Assembly: GCF_040802235.1 (NCBI RefSeq)
Contig: NC_133166.1
Span: forward strand, 9,362,001 to 9,426,000
DNA length: 64,000 nucleotides
Source of the DNA: Manis javanica
Taxonomy: Eukaryota; Chordata; Mammalia; Pholidota; Manidae
Reading direction: 5' to 3'
The stretch's first letter is position 1. Each line of letters opens with the position of its first letter. Below, in pieces: positions 42,850-56,101 of the stretch. A program made the position numbers and the translations under genes. Below the pieces are notes generated by a model. It did no database searches. It saw only the letters and a program-made list of their open reading frames with translations, and was not told where the DNA came from.

Positions 42850-43425
42850 GCCTTAGTTGGTTCGTTCTCTTCTTCCCGTCCCCGTACCTTGGCTTTCCCA
42901 GGACTTAGTATTAGGACTTTGTCTCTTCTTAGCACATTCATTTCCTTGGGGTTCCCACCAGTCTCGTGACATTATATTTTGCCCATATGTCATTAGCTCT
43001 CAAATTCTTGTGGCTAGATCACATCTCTATTTCACCCATATGTCACTAGCTCTCAAATTCTTGTGGCTAGATCACATCTCCCCCTTGAACTCCATATTTG
43101 TATATCCAATTTCCTTCTCTATGTATGCATTTGGAGCTCTAACCAACCAACATCTCTAATCTAACATGGCCCCAATCAAGCTCTTCATCTTCCACCCTAG
43201 ATATGCCCTAACCATGGTTTTCCCCATCTGAGTTCATCACAGCTGTGTTCTGTAAGTTGTGTGTTCACCTATGAACAGTTCTTATCATCTGTTTTCAACT
43301 GCAAGAAGGTAACCACAAGAGGTCAGGAATTGTGTCTGTTTTGTTCAGTGGACATCTTCAGTGCCTAGAAGAGTGTTTTGATTCATAAAAATACTCAATA
43401 GTTTCTGAATGAGAAACTGAATGTG
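42850..43425 (+). repeat. L2 LINE fragment
   Basis: The right end has 'aagaggtcaggaattgtgtc' and 'tcagtgcctagaagagtgtt', ending 'actcaatagtttctgaatga', the L2 terminus. The left part is more diverged and contains a 53-bp tandem duplication. Confidence 0.6.
42982..43080 (+). repeat. 53-bp tandem duplication inside the L2
   Basis: Two copies beginning 'cccatatgtca' at 42,982 and 43,035. The 46-bp core differs at one base (cattag versus cactag), so the duplication is much younger than the L2. Confidence 0.9.
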
Positions 43426-46400
43426 TAACAAACTGAACATGAACAGTGAAGATCTGGAGATAAAGATGACACTGACACAGGAGTTCTACTTTTACTGAAT
43501 AGAGAAAGTGAAATCAACTGAAGTCCTAAAAATGAATAGTTAAGCTTGGAGCATTTTTTAAGGTTTTGTTTAGCTAGCCAAATAAAGATGTCTAGGTTGG
43601 CAGTAAGAAGCAGAAGCCAGGAAAGAGGCACTGGAGAGCTTAACCAGCTCAATGATATTAAAAAATGCCAATGTCTGCAGTTACAGTAAGAATGAAGAAG
43701 CCTGGTGATAGGACCTGTAGAGGGGAGCAGGGAGAGACACATCAGAGCTGTCTTCTCCCTCACTCTGCCCATGGGGCCAAGTTCAGTAGGCTTAGTATTG
43801 AGAGTCACAATTCAGCACGTTCACTGTTCTTGATGGAGTAACAGGGACTGAGTTTTCCCTCTAACCTTAAAAAAAAAAAAAGAAAAGAAAAAATATGTGA
43901 GGCAAGAGTTTCAGATGCTGAATAGCGGACTGAGCAGGACATTGATCTCCAAGAGAGGGGAAGCCAAGGAGGTGAATGCTATAATTCACTGCCTGGAATG
44001 TTCCCAGGCTGCAGAGCGGGGAGCATGTACCCAAACAGAACTCAGCAGTCTCCCTGGGTTGAGAAAACAGAGTTCAGAATTCAGAATGGCCATGGTGGAA
44101 AGAATTTACAATTTACAGGAAGGTAGAAGAGAGAGCTACAGAGCGACTTCTGGAAATCTGCAAAGGATACTCCTTAAAACTTCAGCTAAGAATTAATCAC
44201 CATATGCATTTAAGGAAAATACTCAAGGTCAGGGGGAAAAAAACCAACAAATTGTGTCAGGCTGAACAATGTAGGGAGGTCACACATGTCTAGGCATAGT
44301 TTATGTTCCCACCAGCCAGGGGTAAAAAACTCCTATCAGATGACACATCAAGCAGACACGTCAGAGGAGGATTGCCTCCAGAAAGGGATACATTGCTAAG
44401 TTGAGGGAAAGAGAGAAAATGTGTCTCTATGGTCATCCAGATTTGTGTGTCCTGAGGAAGAGACAATGTCAAATGTTCAACAATGACACTGCTGAAAAAA
44501 AAAAAAATCAAGAAGTTTGCAGTTTCAGGGAATTCCATGTCTCTGGCTATTAAGACATAACTATTGACTTTGGCAAGAGTAAATTTTTAGGCCTTGGATA
44601 GGCAGAAGGGAGAATGACTAATAGGAAATGTGGAGTATGCTGAATCCATAGGACAGTAGGCAATCACAAGAGTGTGATAATAAACTGGTTTAGAATCCCA
44701 GATCAAATTAGCAAAGGCCAAGCAGAATACAGTCTGGGAAAGGACAAGGAAAGTAAACTGTGGTAAATTCCACATAGCTAATAGGAGAGCAGTGCAAACT
44801 ATTATTTGGTTCTTGATTTCAAGCCTGCAAAACTAATCACAGGTATAATAAAAAATCAGAGTGATCTTTCCCAAATCACTTGGGCATTAAAGAAAAGAAA
44901 ATGTAGCATTCAAAGGAAACTTTAAGAAAGCATTTAAGCATAAAACTACATGACAGCCAAACCTCAGTTATGACAATAAAGGCAATTTGATGAGCATATC
45001 TCATTCACTAAAGGAAAAACATCCTTATTTTCCAAAAGAAAGAAAACCATGGTAGGGTTGTAATTTTATCTTAAGAAAATGATTGCCCAAAAGGAGAGTG
45101 GAATTGTCTTTTTTGCAGGTCTTTCTACATAGATACTGTAAATGATTCTGTGTTACTCCTTTTTGCCTGAAGGCAGAGCAACTGATTAAATGACTTCCCA
45201 AAGTTCCTTCCATCTGTGGTTGCAACAAAACAGAACATAAGCAATTAAAATCAAATATACCAACTCTTCTGGGGTAGAGTGTCATATTTCTCACAGAAAT
45301 AAATCTGAGAAAGAATATCCATTATATTGGAGAAAATATCCATCACATGTAAAGACAAGAAGACATCCAACTGAGATAAATACCAAATGAATTTTGAAAG
45401 AAAAAAAAAACAAGGATACTCAACTACAATAATAAATACTGTAGCATTACATGCCAACTGTTTTTATATTTTAGAACAAATGTATTGAGAAATATAATTT
45501 ACTCTAAAACATATTATCAACTGCCAGTCCTTTAACAGAAAATAGAGTTATCCTGCTCTGATGTGGTCACTCATTAATGAATACATTTAAAATGCAGTTA
45601 TCATTATACATCATCTTGGAAGTAAGAGCAATGGTGCAAGAATTTTCATGTTGAAGACCTATCTTATTTCAGAATGTGCATCAGTGTAAAAGAAGAAAAG
45701 TCAAAATACCTTAGAAGAAATAAAATAGTTAAGCTACATTTTGTTCGAAGAGTATCTGAAGAAGAAACAACTAGAATCCGAACTAACAATTACCAAATTT
45801 ACAATCAATCCCGTATGTCCTCAAAGAGCAACCTAATATAGGGTGAATATACATGTTATATGACTTTAGGATGAAATTTCGGGCCTAAACCTTCATCTAG
45901 CATCTACGAATCACAGATTTATTCCAGACAATAAGGAATTATTTATATACCATCTTGAATAGGATAACATTCTTTCCCCCCAGGAAATATATTTTCAAAT
46001 AATGGTATAACATTTTAATAGAAAGTATTTTGGCCTGAATTAAAAATATGAAGCATTTTGTTATAAGTCCCATTTTACTTATACAGAAGTATACTTATAC
46101 TTATACTAGGCTTTCCAGACACTCGAAAGTTGCTTTTGTAACTTAAGACATTAATGGCAGTGAGGGAGAGTGAATCCATATCTCCCAACTCCAAGTGGAA
46201 AGAACTTCCCAATGTCCTCAGAAGCAGTCCACATTAATAAGGTTTTATTCTGTGTCTTAAACATCAAGATGATTTGTGTGCCGTTGCTATTGATCCAGAG
46301 AAGATGAAACAGGTCAAGTGTAATAGACGCCGGAGCAATGAATAAGTTAGGAGAGCCTGTATGAAGAGCCGTGTGAGCCGGGGCATGTGTCCAGGAATCT

Positions 46401-46575
46401 GTTCTCAAATCAACAGGAGAACAAAGGTTTATGTGCAGGCAATCAGAAAACCAGAGCTAATCTGCAGGTGGGAAGGTGGCTGAAGATCTGTTTTGAGTGA
46501 AGACAGGAAGCTGCCCAGAATCCAGGAGAGCTAACCCAAGGAGAACAGGGTTTGTCCGTATTAAGTTAAGGACCT
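43426..46575. other. Intergenic DNA
   Basis: About 3.1 kb without a repeat I can name except A-rich stretches at 43,871-43,892 and 44,496-44,508. Open frames such as 43,395-43,808 (minus) and 43,897-44,196 (plus) show no recognisable domain. Confidence 0.45.
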
Positions 46576-46695
46576 AGTGCTGCCCATCAACTGAGGAAAC
46601 TGAGGTACAGTGGCTTTAGTGATCTGTCTCTGGTTAACAGAAAGGGACCAAACAGGAAATAGGAACCAAGAGTGGGTCTTCGTGCCAACATCCTA
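46576..46695 (-). repeat. MIR-like fragment
   Basis: 'ctgaggaaactgaggtacag' and 'agtgatctgtctctggttaa' are reverse MIR core. Confidence 0.6.
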
Positions 46696-47670
46696 AAATT
46701 GAACAAAATTAAAAAGCAAAGTATATAGAAGATTTTTTAAATCAGGTCTTTGTAATGTCTGAACAAGGCCCCAGAGAAAAAGGGAGGGAGGAGAAAGGTA
46801 AGAATTTTATTGTATAAAATGAAAGGCTAAAAAAATGAGGTTTGAGGATTTTTGTTGACTTTGTGCTTGGTTATTTCTAATGGGCTTTATTTAACATAAG
46901 TGCCCAGAGTTTTGCTCTCTGCTCTCCTGCATGGATAGAGGGGAAGTGAGGAAAAGCTAAGGACGGAAGAAGATACAGGAGGAACAGGCACCAAGGTGAG
47001 ATTGGTCTAGGGGGACAGCTCTTGCTCAGCCAAATGACACAGACCAGAGGGCAAACTGACACTGCCTTCCCCTGTGGTATTTGGAGAAAAAAAGAGTCAA
47101 GCAGAAAATGCTATTGCCCAAATGAGGATAATTATAACAGAGAGGAAAGGAACCAGACTAAGGAAACAAAATTAAACCAATGAGAAGGCAGGCTGACCAT
47201 TAAGGGAAATGGCAAAGCTTGGAAGAAAATTAGATAGGGAAACTATCTTCTCAGGGAAATTAGAGGAACCCTATTACTTGACTAATTAAACACAGATACC
47301 GTGCTATAGGGAACATACCTGAGGTGATAGAAGGAGAATAGAAAGACCCATCTGAGGATCCTGAGCCTTCTTATAGAAAATCAAAAAAGAAGAAAAAGCC
47401 CTACCTGAGCATAGGTTTATTATGGATTTAAAAAAAACAGTCTGGCTCCACCATTGATGTTTCTCTGGGTCTAAAATACAATTCAAAGTCTCTTTCTCAT
47501 TCCCCACAAGGGCATCCCCTTGATTTAAGCATTAGTCTTCTGACATTTTGTTGTGGATATCTGAGTTGAACAGGTATCTCCCACTGTGTCTACATTTCAT
47601 ATGTGTTTACGAACATATGTTCTCAACACTTTATTGCTCACACTTTAGTGCTGAGATGATCTTGGTTCTT
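46696..47670. other. Intergenic DNA
   Basis: Nothing recognised. Confidence 0.5.
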
Positions 47671-47872
47671 AGTGATGGAAAGTGAAAGAGATTTGGAATC
47701 AGAAAATGGGGGTTACAGTCTCAGGATCATCATTTCCTCCTCAGTTTATCTAGAGTTTTCTCTGAGCTTTCCTCATCTTCACTGCAAAATAGAAATAATC
47801 ATCTTCTCCCTGACTATTGTTACAAGAATTAAGTTTAATAATGTATGTGAAGGTGCTTTGTAACATAAGGTC
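47671..47872 (+). repeat. MIR SINE
   Basis: 'gagatttggaatcagaaaat', 'ctcatcttcactgcaaaata', 'ttgttacaagaattaagttt' and 'gtgaaggtgctttgtaac' follow forward MIR. Confidence 0.75.
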
Positions 47873-49077
47873 AAAACATTACCCTACCACATTATTATCT
47901 CATAGGAAAGTAAAGTTCATTCTTTATAAAAAAAAGCAGAAAATAAGTTCCAATATGGCAGGTTGTACATGAGAACAGCAGTCTAGTATTCAACCATTTA
48001 TGATGGATGACCCACTGAGTCCCTTCCATTTGTGAAGCTAAGCAAGCCACACCCTATTCAATCTATTCTGTAGAAAAAAAATGTGCATCCATGGGAAATT
48101 ATGCATTGCCTAGAGGACACTATTCCAAGTTACCCAATTCCACTATTTCCTTATCTTTGAGCTATTTTACATCTGTGTAAATGGTAGGTAACCAATGACA
48201 ATATGCGTTCATTCTTATCTATAGATATGCAGATTCTGTCCTGACCACTAGAAATTCAATTATCTTCCCTCCCACCCTGATGAAAAATTAATTTTGCTGC
48301 CATTTATATATTCATTTCAATATTCCTGATCTATAAATATATTTTGGGGGGTTTCTTTTGAATCAGTTATCACAAATGCCTAGTTTCCTCCTGTGTTTTT
48401 TTAAACAAGAATCTTTAACATATATTCATTTTTATGTCTGTATGAAAATGATGAATTGCTCTTTCTTATCTTTAAACAGTCTGTCCACTCCTCATTTATC
48501 ACAAACATTTGCTGAGTAACTACTCTGGACAGCTCTGGTCAGAGACCTGCACCTAAGGGCTTAAAGAGAGATCATCAGAGTACTTAGCACACTAGGCACC
48601 ATCATGAACCCAGTTCCCTGGCCCCGCCACACCTTCATGTACCACACGATATGTACCTGATCAATGTGTGTTGAATGTGTTTTAAAATGTGTTTCTCCAA
48701 AGGCCTACAGTTTAGTAATTTATGTTCCTGCAAAGGCCTTCCAACTGCAGCCTAGATAATGCTGGACATTTTGGAGATACTTGACAAAATGTTTTTTGAA
48801 TGAATGCCACATACAGTCTGCTTTTGAGGAACTCCCAGTCTCCTGATTGTGCTGCTCATATGAAGGTCCACAATCAAGGCTTGCACCAGGCTCTATACTT
48901 AGTAAAGATGCAGTTGATATCCACTCATGGACTTCTAAGGCATGGCAGATATAAAATCCCAGCATATATATTAGATCCTCCTCAACTAAATCACCTCCCT
49001 ATATGAGCAAAGCAATCATTGGAACAGTGAATCTTTAGTATCTTTTCCTAAATGAATAGATTTACAAAGCATAAAAG
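47873..49077. other. Intergenic DNA
   Basis: A weak L2-like stretch at 48,490-48,560 ('acatttgctgagtaactact'); otherwise nothing recognised. Confidence 0.5.
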
Positions 49078-50515
49078 TCTTTCTCCTCAGATAAAGGAGC
49101 CATGGACATACAATGGGGAAATGACAGCCTCTTCAACAGCTGGTGTTGGCAAAACTGGACAGCTACATGTAAAAGAATGAAACTAGATTAGTGTTAAACC
49201 ACATACACAAAACTAAACTTGAAATGGATTAAAGAATTGAATTATGTCATGAAACCATAAAACTCTTAGAAGACAACATAGGCAAACATCTCCTGAATAT
49301 AAGCATGAGCAACTTCTTCCTGAACGCATCTCCTCAAGTAAGGGAAATAAAAGCAAAAATACAACTAAAAAGTTTTTGTACAGCAAAGGACATCAACGAC
49401 AGAACAAAAAGGCATCCTACAGTATAGGAGAATATATTTGTAAATGACATATCCAACAAGGGGTTAACATCCAAAATATATAAAGAACTCACATGCCTCA
49501 ACACCCAAAAAGCAAATAACCTGATTAACAAATGGGCAGAGGATATGAAGAGACAGTTCTCCAAAGAAGAAATTCAGATGGCCAACAGACACATGAAAAG
49601 ATGCTCCTCATCACTAATCATCAGGGAAATGCAAATTAAAACCACAATGAGATAACACCTCACACCAGTAAGGATGGCCAGCATTGAAAAGACTAAGAAC
49701 AACAAATGCTGGCAAGGATGCCGAGAAAGGGGGACCCTCCTGCACTGCTGGTGAGAATGTAAGTTAGTTCAACCATTGTGGAAAGCAATATGGAGGTTCC
49801 TCAAAAGACTGAAAATAGAAATACCATTTGACCCCAGAATCCCACTCCTTGGAATATACCCAAAGAATACAACTTCTCAGATTCAAAAAGGCATATGCAC
49901 CCCTATGTTCATCGCAGCACTTTTTACAATAGCCAAAATATGGAAGCAACCTAAGTGTCCATCAGTAGATGAATGGATAAAGAAGAGGTGGTACATATAC
50001 ACAATGGAGTATTAGTCAGCCATAAGAAAGAAACAAATCCTACCATTTGCAACCACATGGATGGAGCTGGAGGATATTATGCTCAGTGAAATAAGCCAGG
50101 CGGAGAAAGACAAATGCCAAATGATTTCCATCATTTGTGGAGTATAACAAAGAAGCAAAACTGAAGGAACAAAATGTCAGCAGACTCAGAAATTCCAAGA
50201 ATGAACTAGTGGTTACCAAAGGAGAGGGGTGTGGGAGGGTGGGTGGGGAGGGTGGGAGAAGGGAACTGAGGGGTATTATGTTTAGTACACATGGTGTGGG
50301 GGATCATGGGGAGAACAGTGTAGCACAGAGAAGGCACATAGTGGATCTGTGGCATCTTGCTGCTCTGATGGACAGTGACTGCATTGGGATATGGGTGGGG
50401 ACTTGATAATATGGGTAAATGTAGTAACCACATTGTTTTTTCATGTGAAACCTTCATAAAAGTGTATATCAGTCATACCTTAATAAAAAATTAAAAAATT
50501 AATGAAATCTTTCTC
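49078..50515 (+). mobile_element. 5'-truncated L1 LINE (ORF2 C-terminus and 3'UTR)
   Basis: The left part encodes, with stops, the end of L1 ORF2p. From 49,776 an open stretch carries the C-terminal motifs 'GIYPKNTTSQIQKGI' and 'KQPKCPSVDEWIKK', ending at 50,015. The 3'UTR holds a G-rich tract (50,233-50,256) and ends in an AATAAA-type A-rich tail (50,481-50,507). An 8-bp direct repeat 'tctttctc' flanks it (49,078-49,085; 50,508-50,515), extendable with one mismatch, indicating target-primed insertion. No complete endonuclease or reverse transcriptase remains. The 3'UTR differs from the form I know from horse, cattle or dog L1. Confidence 0.88.
50233..50256 (+). other. G-quadruplex motif in the L1 3'UTR
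   Basis: Six runs of three or four G with one-base loops. A G-rich tract in this position is a known conserved feature of mammalian L1 3'UTRs. Confidence 0.8.
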
Positions 50516-52515
50516 ATTGTTTGTGTTCATTTTTCTCAGTCTGTTGCATTAAATTTTCATTATTATTTTCAGGAGTTATGTCATCCGGGTTCCACTGGTA
50601 ATATTTTTATTCAATTATCATCAACCTCAAACCTTGTTTCCATTTTCATCAGACAGGTCCTAACGTAATCTCTCTCACAGATACTGACATGAATACCAAC
50701 AGAGCCAACAGGTTTCTTTCTTAAAATGGGACATAAGATTTATGCTACAAATTTTCTAAACCCTGTACAGTGTGAGATAAACCTATGCCTAGCAAAGATA
50801 ATTGAGTCAATGAAATTAGATATAAATCTTACCAAAAAGAAAAAAAAAACTACATGCTTAGAATGAAGTACAAATCACTGTCTCCAACAGGTAGCTGGCA
50901 AGACCTTCAGAGGCTTATTGCAAATGCCCACACCTGCCCTGGCACCTTCTCCACACCAGCAGGAAAGAGGGTTCCTCACTGACCATCCTGTAAGTATAGC
51001 TGGCCGGAGCAAGAGTTCTATGGCCTCTGAATGACCATGTGGATGGATCACTGCCAAAGGTTGTTCCCCAAACAAGAGGGAATTGAATCAGCTGCTCCGA
51101 GAATTCTCAGGAGGTTGAATTGGGCTCTTGTGCCAGTATTATGTGTCACAATTGATGGAGAAGTCCTTCCAGCATTTTCTGCTATAATAAGTGAAAAAAA
51201 AAATGTCAAATTGGTTACTTTAATTAGCCAGTTTAGAAATGGCAGTGACAACTGGCCCAGGATATACAAACTCAAAATCAGATCAGGCTTTTCAGAGGTC
51301 ACAGTATTCTGGGGACATGGAGCCTTAAACATAAATCACTAGGTAAGTCACCCCAAGTGGGAAGTGCTGAGTATAACAACAGAGGGGAGAAAAAAAAGAT
51401 AGGCTACACACAGAATGATTAGATGCAGCCGTGGCTTTAGAGGGCTTTCCGTGGGACAATTTGTGCAGGCCAGGAAGGATGAGCAACTTTGCTCATGAGG
51501 AAATGAAAGGCTGAGTATTCCAGGGGCAGGGAGAGCATTAGCACCCATGGAAGAGAGACGACAGGACGTGTAGGTGGGACAGAAGAAGCTCTCTAGGGGA
51601 AGGTCCTCTGTGCACATATCTGCCTTGGCTTTCTCCTCAGTGGGAATCGCTGCAAAAAGCTCCAAGTGCGGAGACGGTATCATGGAGCATGAACACAAAC
51701 ACCCAGGCATGGGAAGGCTTGGAGCAGGGACTGGAAAGAGCAGAGGACTCCAGTTTTCTGTAAGAGCAATGCTTTTTAATTAAACTTTATAAATCCATGG
51801 AACCTGTAGTTTAAACAAAATTTTGTTGTGGAATCCCAATAGGCAAAGTAGAGCTGCTGTGTTTGAAGCAGGGATGGAGGCCCAGGGTCCTGTCTGCTGA
51901 GCCCCCTCTCCCTGGGAGCAGCCCCTGAGGAGGGGCCACAGAGGGGTGGTCCCCTACCGCTCTCTGCAGTACAGTCTATAGGAAGCACTGCTCTCAAGCA
52001 AAGGATGTACAATAGAGTTGCAGGAAATAAGGGGTTCAGATCTGACGGAGAAAGGCCTGGTTACATGTGGTTTTCATTCTGTAAGGAACAGGCATCATTG
52101 GGAGTTCTTCCTGTCAGGGGTAATGAAACCTGAGTGAGAGAAGAGACTAGAGAATGCAACGATGGAAAGGATGCATCACTCAGAAAAAACTCAACAGGAC
52201 TTAGCAAGTGACGGATGCAAAGGGCAAGGAAAAGGGAAAAGTCCACAAAATAAGGCAGGACTTCACACTGGGTGACTCCAGTCATTAGAGAAAGACAGTG
52301 ATTCACAGAAGCTTGAGAAGCAAGATGAAGGATTCAGTTTAAGACACACTGCACAGGCCAGGTACAGACATAAAGGCAGTAAAACCAAGAAGCGGACACC
52401 TGACACTCAACTGTGACAAATATGGTCAGACCTTCCGATGGTGAATACAGCTCAAAAAACACAGAAGCTACTATTTTGGGTATGTACAGGGTCCATCCAG
52501 AATATTCCACTGTTG
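50516..52515. other. Intergenic DNA
   Basis: Two kilobases without repeats or coding regions I can support. Overlapping short frames at 51,031-51,342 and 51,348-51,710 have no recognisable features. Confidence 0.5.
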
Positions 52516-52690
52516 GATGGACAAAGTAGGAAGAGCACAGATTTGGATGTCAGATAAACCTGCACTTGGAGTTCTAGCAGATGGAGTTCTAGCTCCATCT
52601 CTAAACTGCTGCAACAATTTGGCCAAGTTATTTAACCTTTCTGTAAAATGGGATTTGAATGTAGACCTCAGGGAAGGGCCAGGCCAGTGG
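52516..52690 (+). repeat. MIR SINE with a small internal duplication
   Basis: 'gaagagcacagatttggatg', 'ggccaagttatttaaccttt', 'ctgtaaaatgggatttgaat' follow MIR. Near 52,566-52,592 'ggagttctagc' occurs twice 16 bp apart, a local tandem duplication. Confidence 0.7.
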
Positions 52691-52814
52691 TACAAATCAT
52701 GAGACAGAACAAGGTAACTTGGGCAATGGACAGGCAGAGAAGAGATGCGGGCAAAGGGTCAAGCCTGAGGCCTAAAAAGCTAGCTCCCCCGTCCTCTGTT
52801 AGCAGCACATGCTT

Positions 52815-53010
52815 GAACAGATAAGAATGGTGGTTACCAGTACCAGTCTTAGAGCCAGACAGACCCCAGTGCAAATTCCAGCTCAGCCCATTTCTACTAG
52901 AAGATAATAAACAAGGTGTAAAATATTTCTGAACCACCAGAATTTCCTCGTCTATACAATGGGTTAGCATTGGGATTGAGTAAAACAACATCTGTAAACT
53001 AACAAAAGCA
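52815..53010 (+). repeat. MIR SINE fragment
   Basis: 'cttagagccagacagacccc', 'gtgcaaattccagctcagcc' and 'tcctcgtctatacaatgggt' follow forward MIR. Confidence 0.7.
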
Positions 53011-56000
53011 TTAAGTTCAGGCCATTGTTGTCCTGAACTTGTCATTGGTTATTTTAATATAGAAGACAGAGACTAACATAGCTAATAGACTTATGCTCTT
53101 GCACTCTGGGTCAATTGGACATTATTAGGAACTTTTCTGTATAATAACTTTTTTATATTTGCTTTTTCCCCAAAGACTGATGATTTGTTCATATTAATGT
53201 GGTATAAAAGAACATTTTAATGTGCTCCATATATTCTTTTCCTCATAAATGTAAGTCAATCTTGATAAAAGCATTTTTAATTACCCTAATGTATCTGACA
53301 CTTCTTGAATACCACTGAAAACCTCTCAGCTTCATTGACCATTCCAACCACTGCTGCAGTGACCTGGTTTTTGATTACATGTAATCTTCCCCAACCCACG
53401 TATCACAATCATGTGGCGCCATCTTTGGCCAATGGAGAAAGGAGCCAAACAATACTCTTCCCCTCTTCCCTGAGGTGTGTAGTTGTTAGACTTATTTTCC
53501 CCCCACAAGATTAAGCAACCTATCCCCTATAACGGTGGCCATTGGACTGGATTGGCTTTCCTTCTCTGTTCACTCCCTTCCTCCTCACTTCTGCTCCTAG
53601 GATCATATTCCCACATGAATGAGGTGCCTTCCAGGTTTTTACTCGGGCTCTTTTCTCAAGGTGCTAAGGTAGAGGTCCTTTTCAAGGACCGAAGCATTGA
53701 GGACACGGATAGTGTTGACTACAAAGCTAAACTCATTTAATGAGTTCATTTCTTTCCAATTACAGAGTTAATTTATGCCCCTTTTGCACAGGAAATACGT
53801 CTCACCATTTCTAATTTGATGTTTTTCTGCACGACACTGGACATGAAAAGTTTGACATTATGTACTTTAAATATAATTGAACTAATCTGTCTTAAATTAA
53901 GACACTGGCACATTCTGCTAGTTTCAAGCACCCACCAGACAAAATGCCCAAAAAAGCTTTTCAAGAGGAAACGAAGGTCCACTGAAGAATTTACTAGACT
54001 AGTAGATCCCATACCTACTGGAGAATACAAATATGAATAGGAGTCATCTCTGCCTTCACACAACTCATATTGTGGTAAGAAAACAGGTAACAGGTTCATA
54101 TACATATATATATATATTCATGATTGATATATTAATATAGTAGACTTATATGATATATAAAATAATCTTATTCTATAGAAAATGAATACAGAAATAACAT
54201 GGCACTTTGATTTCTCCCCCACACACATCTCTAGCTGCATGATTTTGAAATACAATTCTTAATTTTTCTGCATTTCAGTGTTCTGAAATGTTAAGCAGAA
54301 ACAATTATAACTCCTTTAAAAAGTAGTTACTACAACTACTTTAAAAAGTGTCTGTTAAGACTCAAAAAGAAAATATGTGAAGTGCTTGGCATTTAATATA
54401 TTGTACCTACTATTATTGTGCTTTATTACATAATTTTCATCATCATTAACAACAAATTTCATTTGCTAACATAAATGCAAGATGACCATGACTGTTAATT
54501 CAACAGAAGTTTGAGTACCTACCTAACGGAAGGCACTGTGTTAACTAATATAACACAAGCTAATATAACTAATAAAACACAAGAAGAAAATAGCAATGGC
54601 AAAAAGAAATGAAACTAGGATTTCAGTGGAGAGAGAAGTGGAGAAGGCACGATGGAGACTTTGAATAGACTTTGGATATGAAGGTGAGAGGAGACAGTAA
54701 CCCTAATAATATGTTTACAGCACAGGTGGGCTCATCTGTCTTCCAAAGTCCTCAAGTGAACAGTATGGGAGAACTCAATTTTAATTTGAGGTCATGACTT
54801 CCCAAGCCTGTCATTTATGCGAGAGCAGGACCTCCATCACCCCTGGGATCCATGGCAACACCACTGTTGTTACACTAACTCAACAAGTGTTGAATTGAAA
54901 CTCACTAAAGCAGAGCTATTTAGCTGCACTTTCCTCTGTTCTACCATCTGTGTTTTGTCATGTGTATTCCATTAAGATTGATATCTGTGCTGAAAGAATC
55001 TGAGTTGTCACCAAGCCCCAATGAGAAATCACTCCCTAGGGACCAAAGTACTATGGCTGCATTATGTTCTGAGGGCAAACAGCAGCTGAATGATGAATTG
55101 CATACTCGATTTTGTTGTTGTTAATATATTTCAATTGATAGTTCAGATGAGACTCAGCTGAAGCACATCAGTAACCATGCAAACAAGACTCTTCTTTTAC
55201 TAATGGATTGATAGTCCTTACATCCTTTTCCATTTTATTTTATTCAGTTATTGTCTCAAAGAACAAGAAAAATTTACTCTTATTTAGGCTCCTTTGAATT
55301 AACAAGATTTATTTCCTCTTGATAAATTATGTTGAATTAATCTTTGTGGACAGCATTGAGGACCAAATACTAGATTAGCTGCTTAATCATGAGCTCTGTC
55401 AGAGCCCAAATCCACCCCAGACTTGCTGATAGAAAATTTTGTGCAAACTGTTAGGATTCTAACAGAAGAGCTGAGCTGTCTAGAGACCCCTGAGAAATGC
55501 CTTCCTCAGGGTGTGCTTCAGACCTTTGCACACACATGTAGAAAGACTAAAAGTCTGTGACTAGTCACTATAAACTAGAATAGCGTAGTCACAGTTTCAA
55601 ATCTGGGTTTGGGGACAACACCAGAATCGTATACAATTTGAGGGGCCATTTTGAAGAAAAAGAATAAAAACACAAAGAGGAAATTATGGATTTAGACTGA
55701 AAAATTCCAATAAACTGTAAATTTTTAAGTTGAGAAATACCACAGACATCACCCAATACACAAAAATAACTTGTTTACTAAGAAACTGCCTGATCCACTT
55801 CTATAGTACTTTCTTCATGTATTTTTTGCTACTTGTTCTGATTGCCTCTTCATATGACACTTTTGTAGCATCATCTTTTGTAGAAAAAAATAGAGCCCTT
55901 TTTCTAGCATAGTTGATCAAATATTGGTTTTTATTATTGATAGTTCAAGTAGGCATCAATGAGAATGGACTGTTCTGTTTACAATACTACATGTCTGATA

Positions 56001-56101
56001 ATGGAAAGAGCATTCCACAGAGAAGCTCCCAGCTCCTTCCTTTAAGCCTTGCTCACATAATTCCAGGGCACAGTAGGACACATTCACCCTGTGATGATGT
56101 T
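53011..56101. other. Intergenic DNA
   Basis: Mostly unique AT-rich sequence. Contains a short (ta)n run (54,103-54,117), a duplicated 'taatataac' motif near 54,547-54,570 and faint MIR-like words near 54,270-54,430. No coding region is supported. Confidence 0.5.

Noticed and set aside
43395..43808. 137-codon minus-strand open frame as a gene
   Set aside because: No recognisable domain or exon structure; partly L2.
53408..53440. YY1-like site ('ggcgccatctttgg')
   Set aside because: A single short motif in unique DNA; such matches occur by chance and nothing else supports regulation here.
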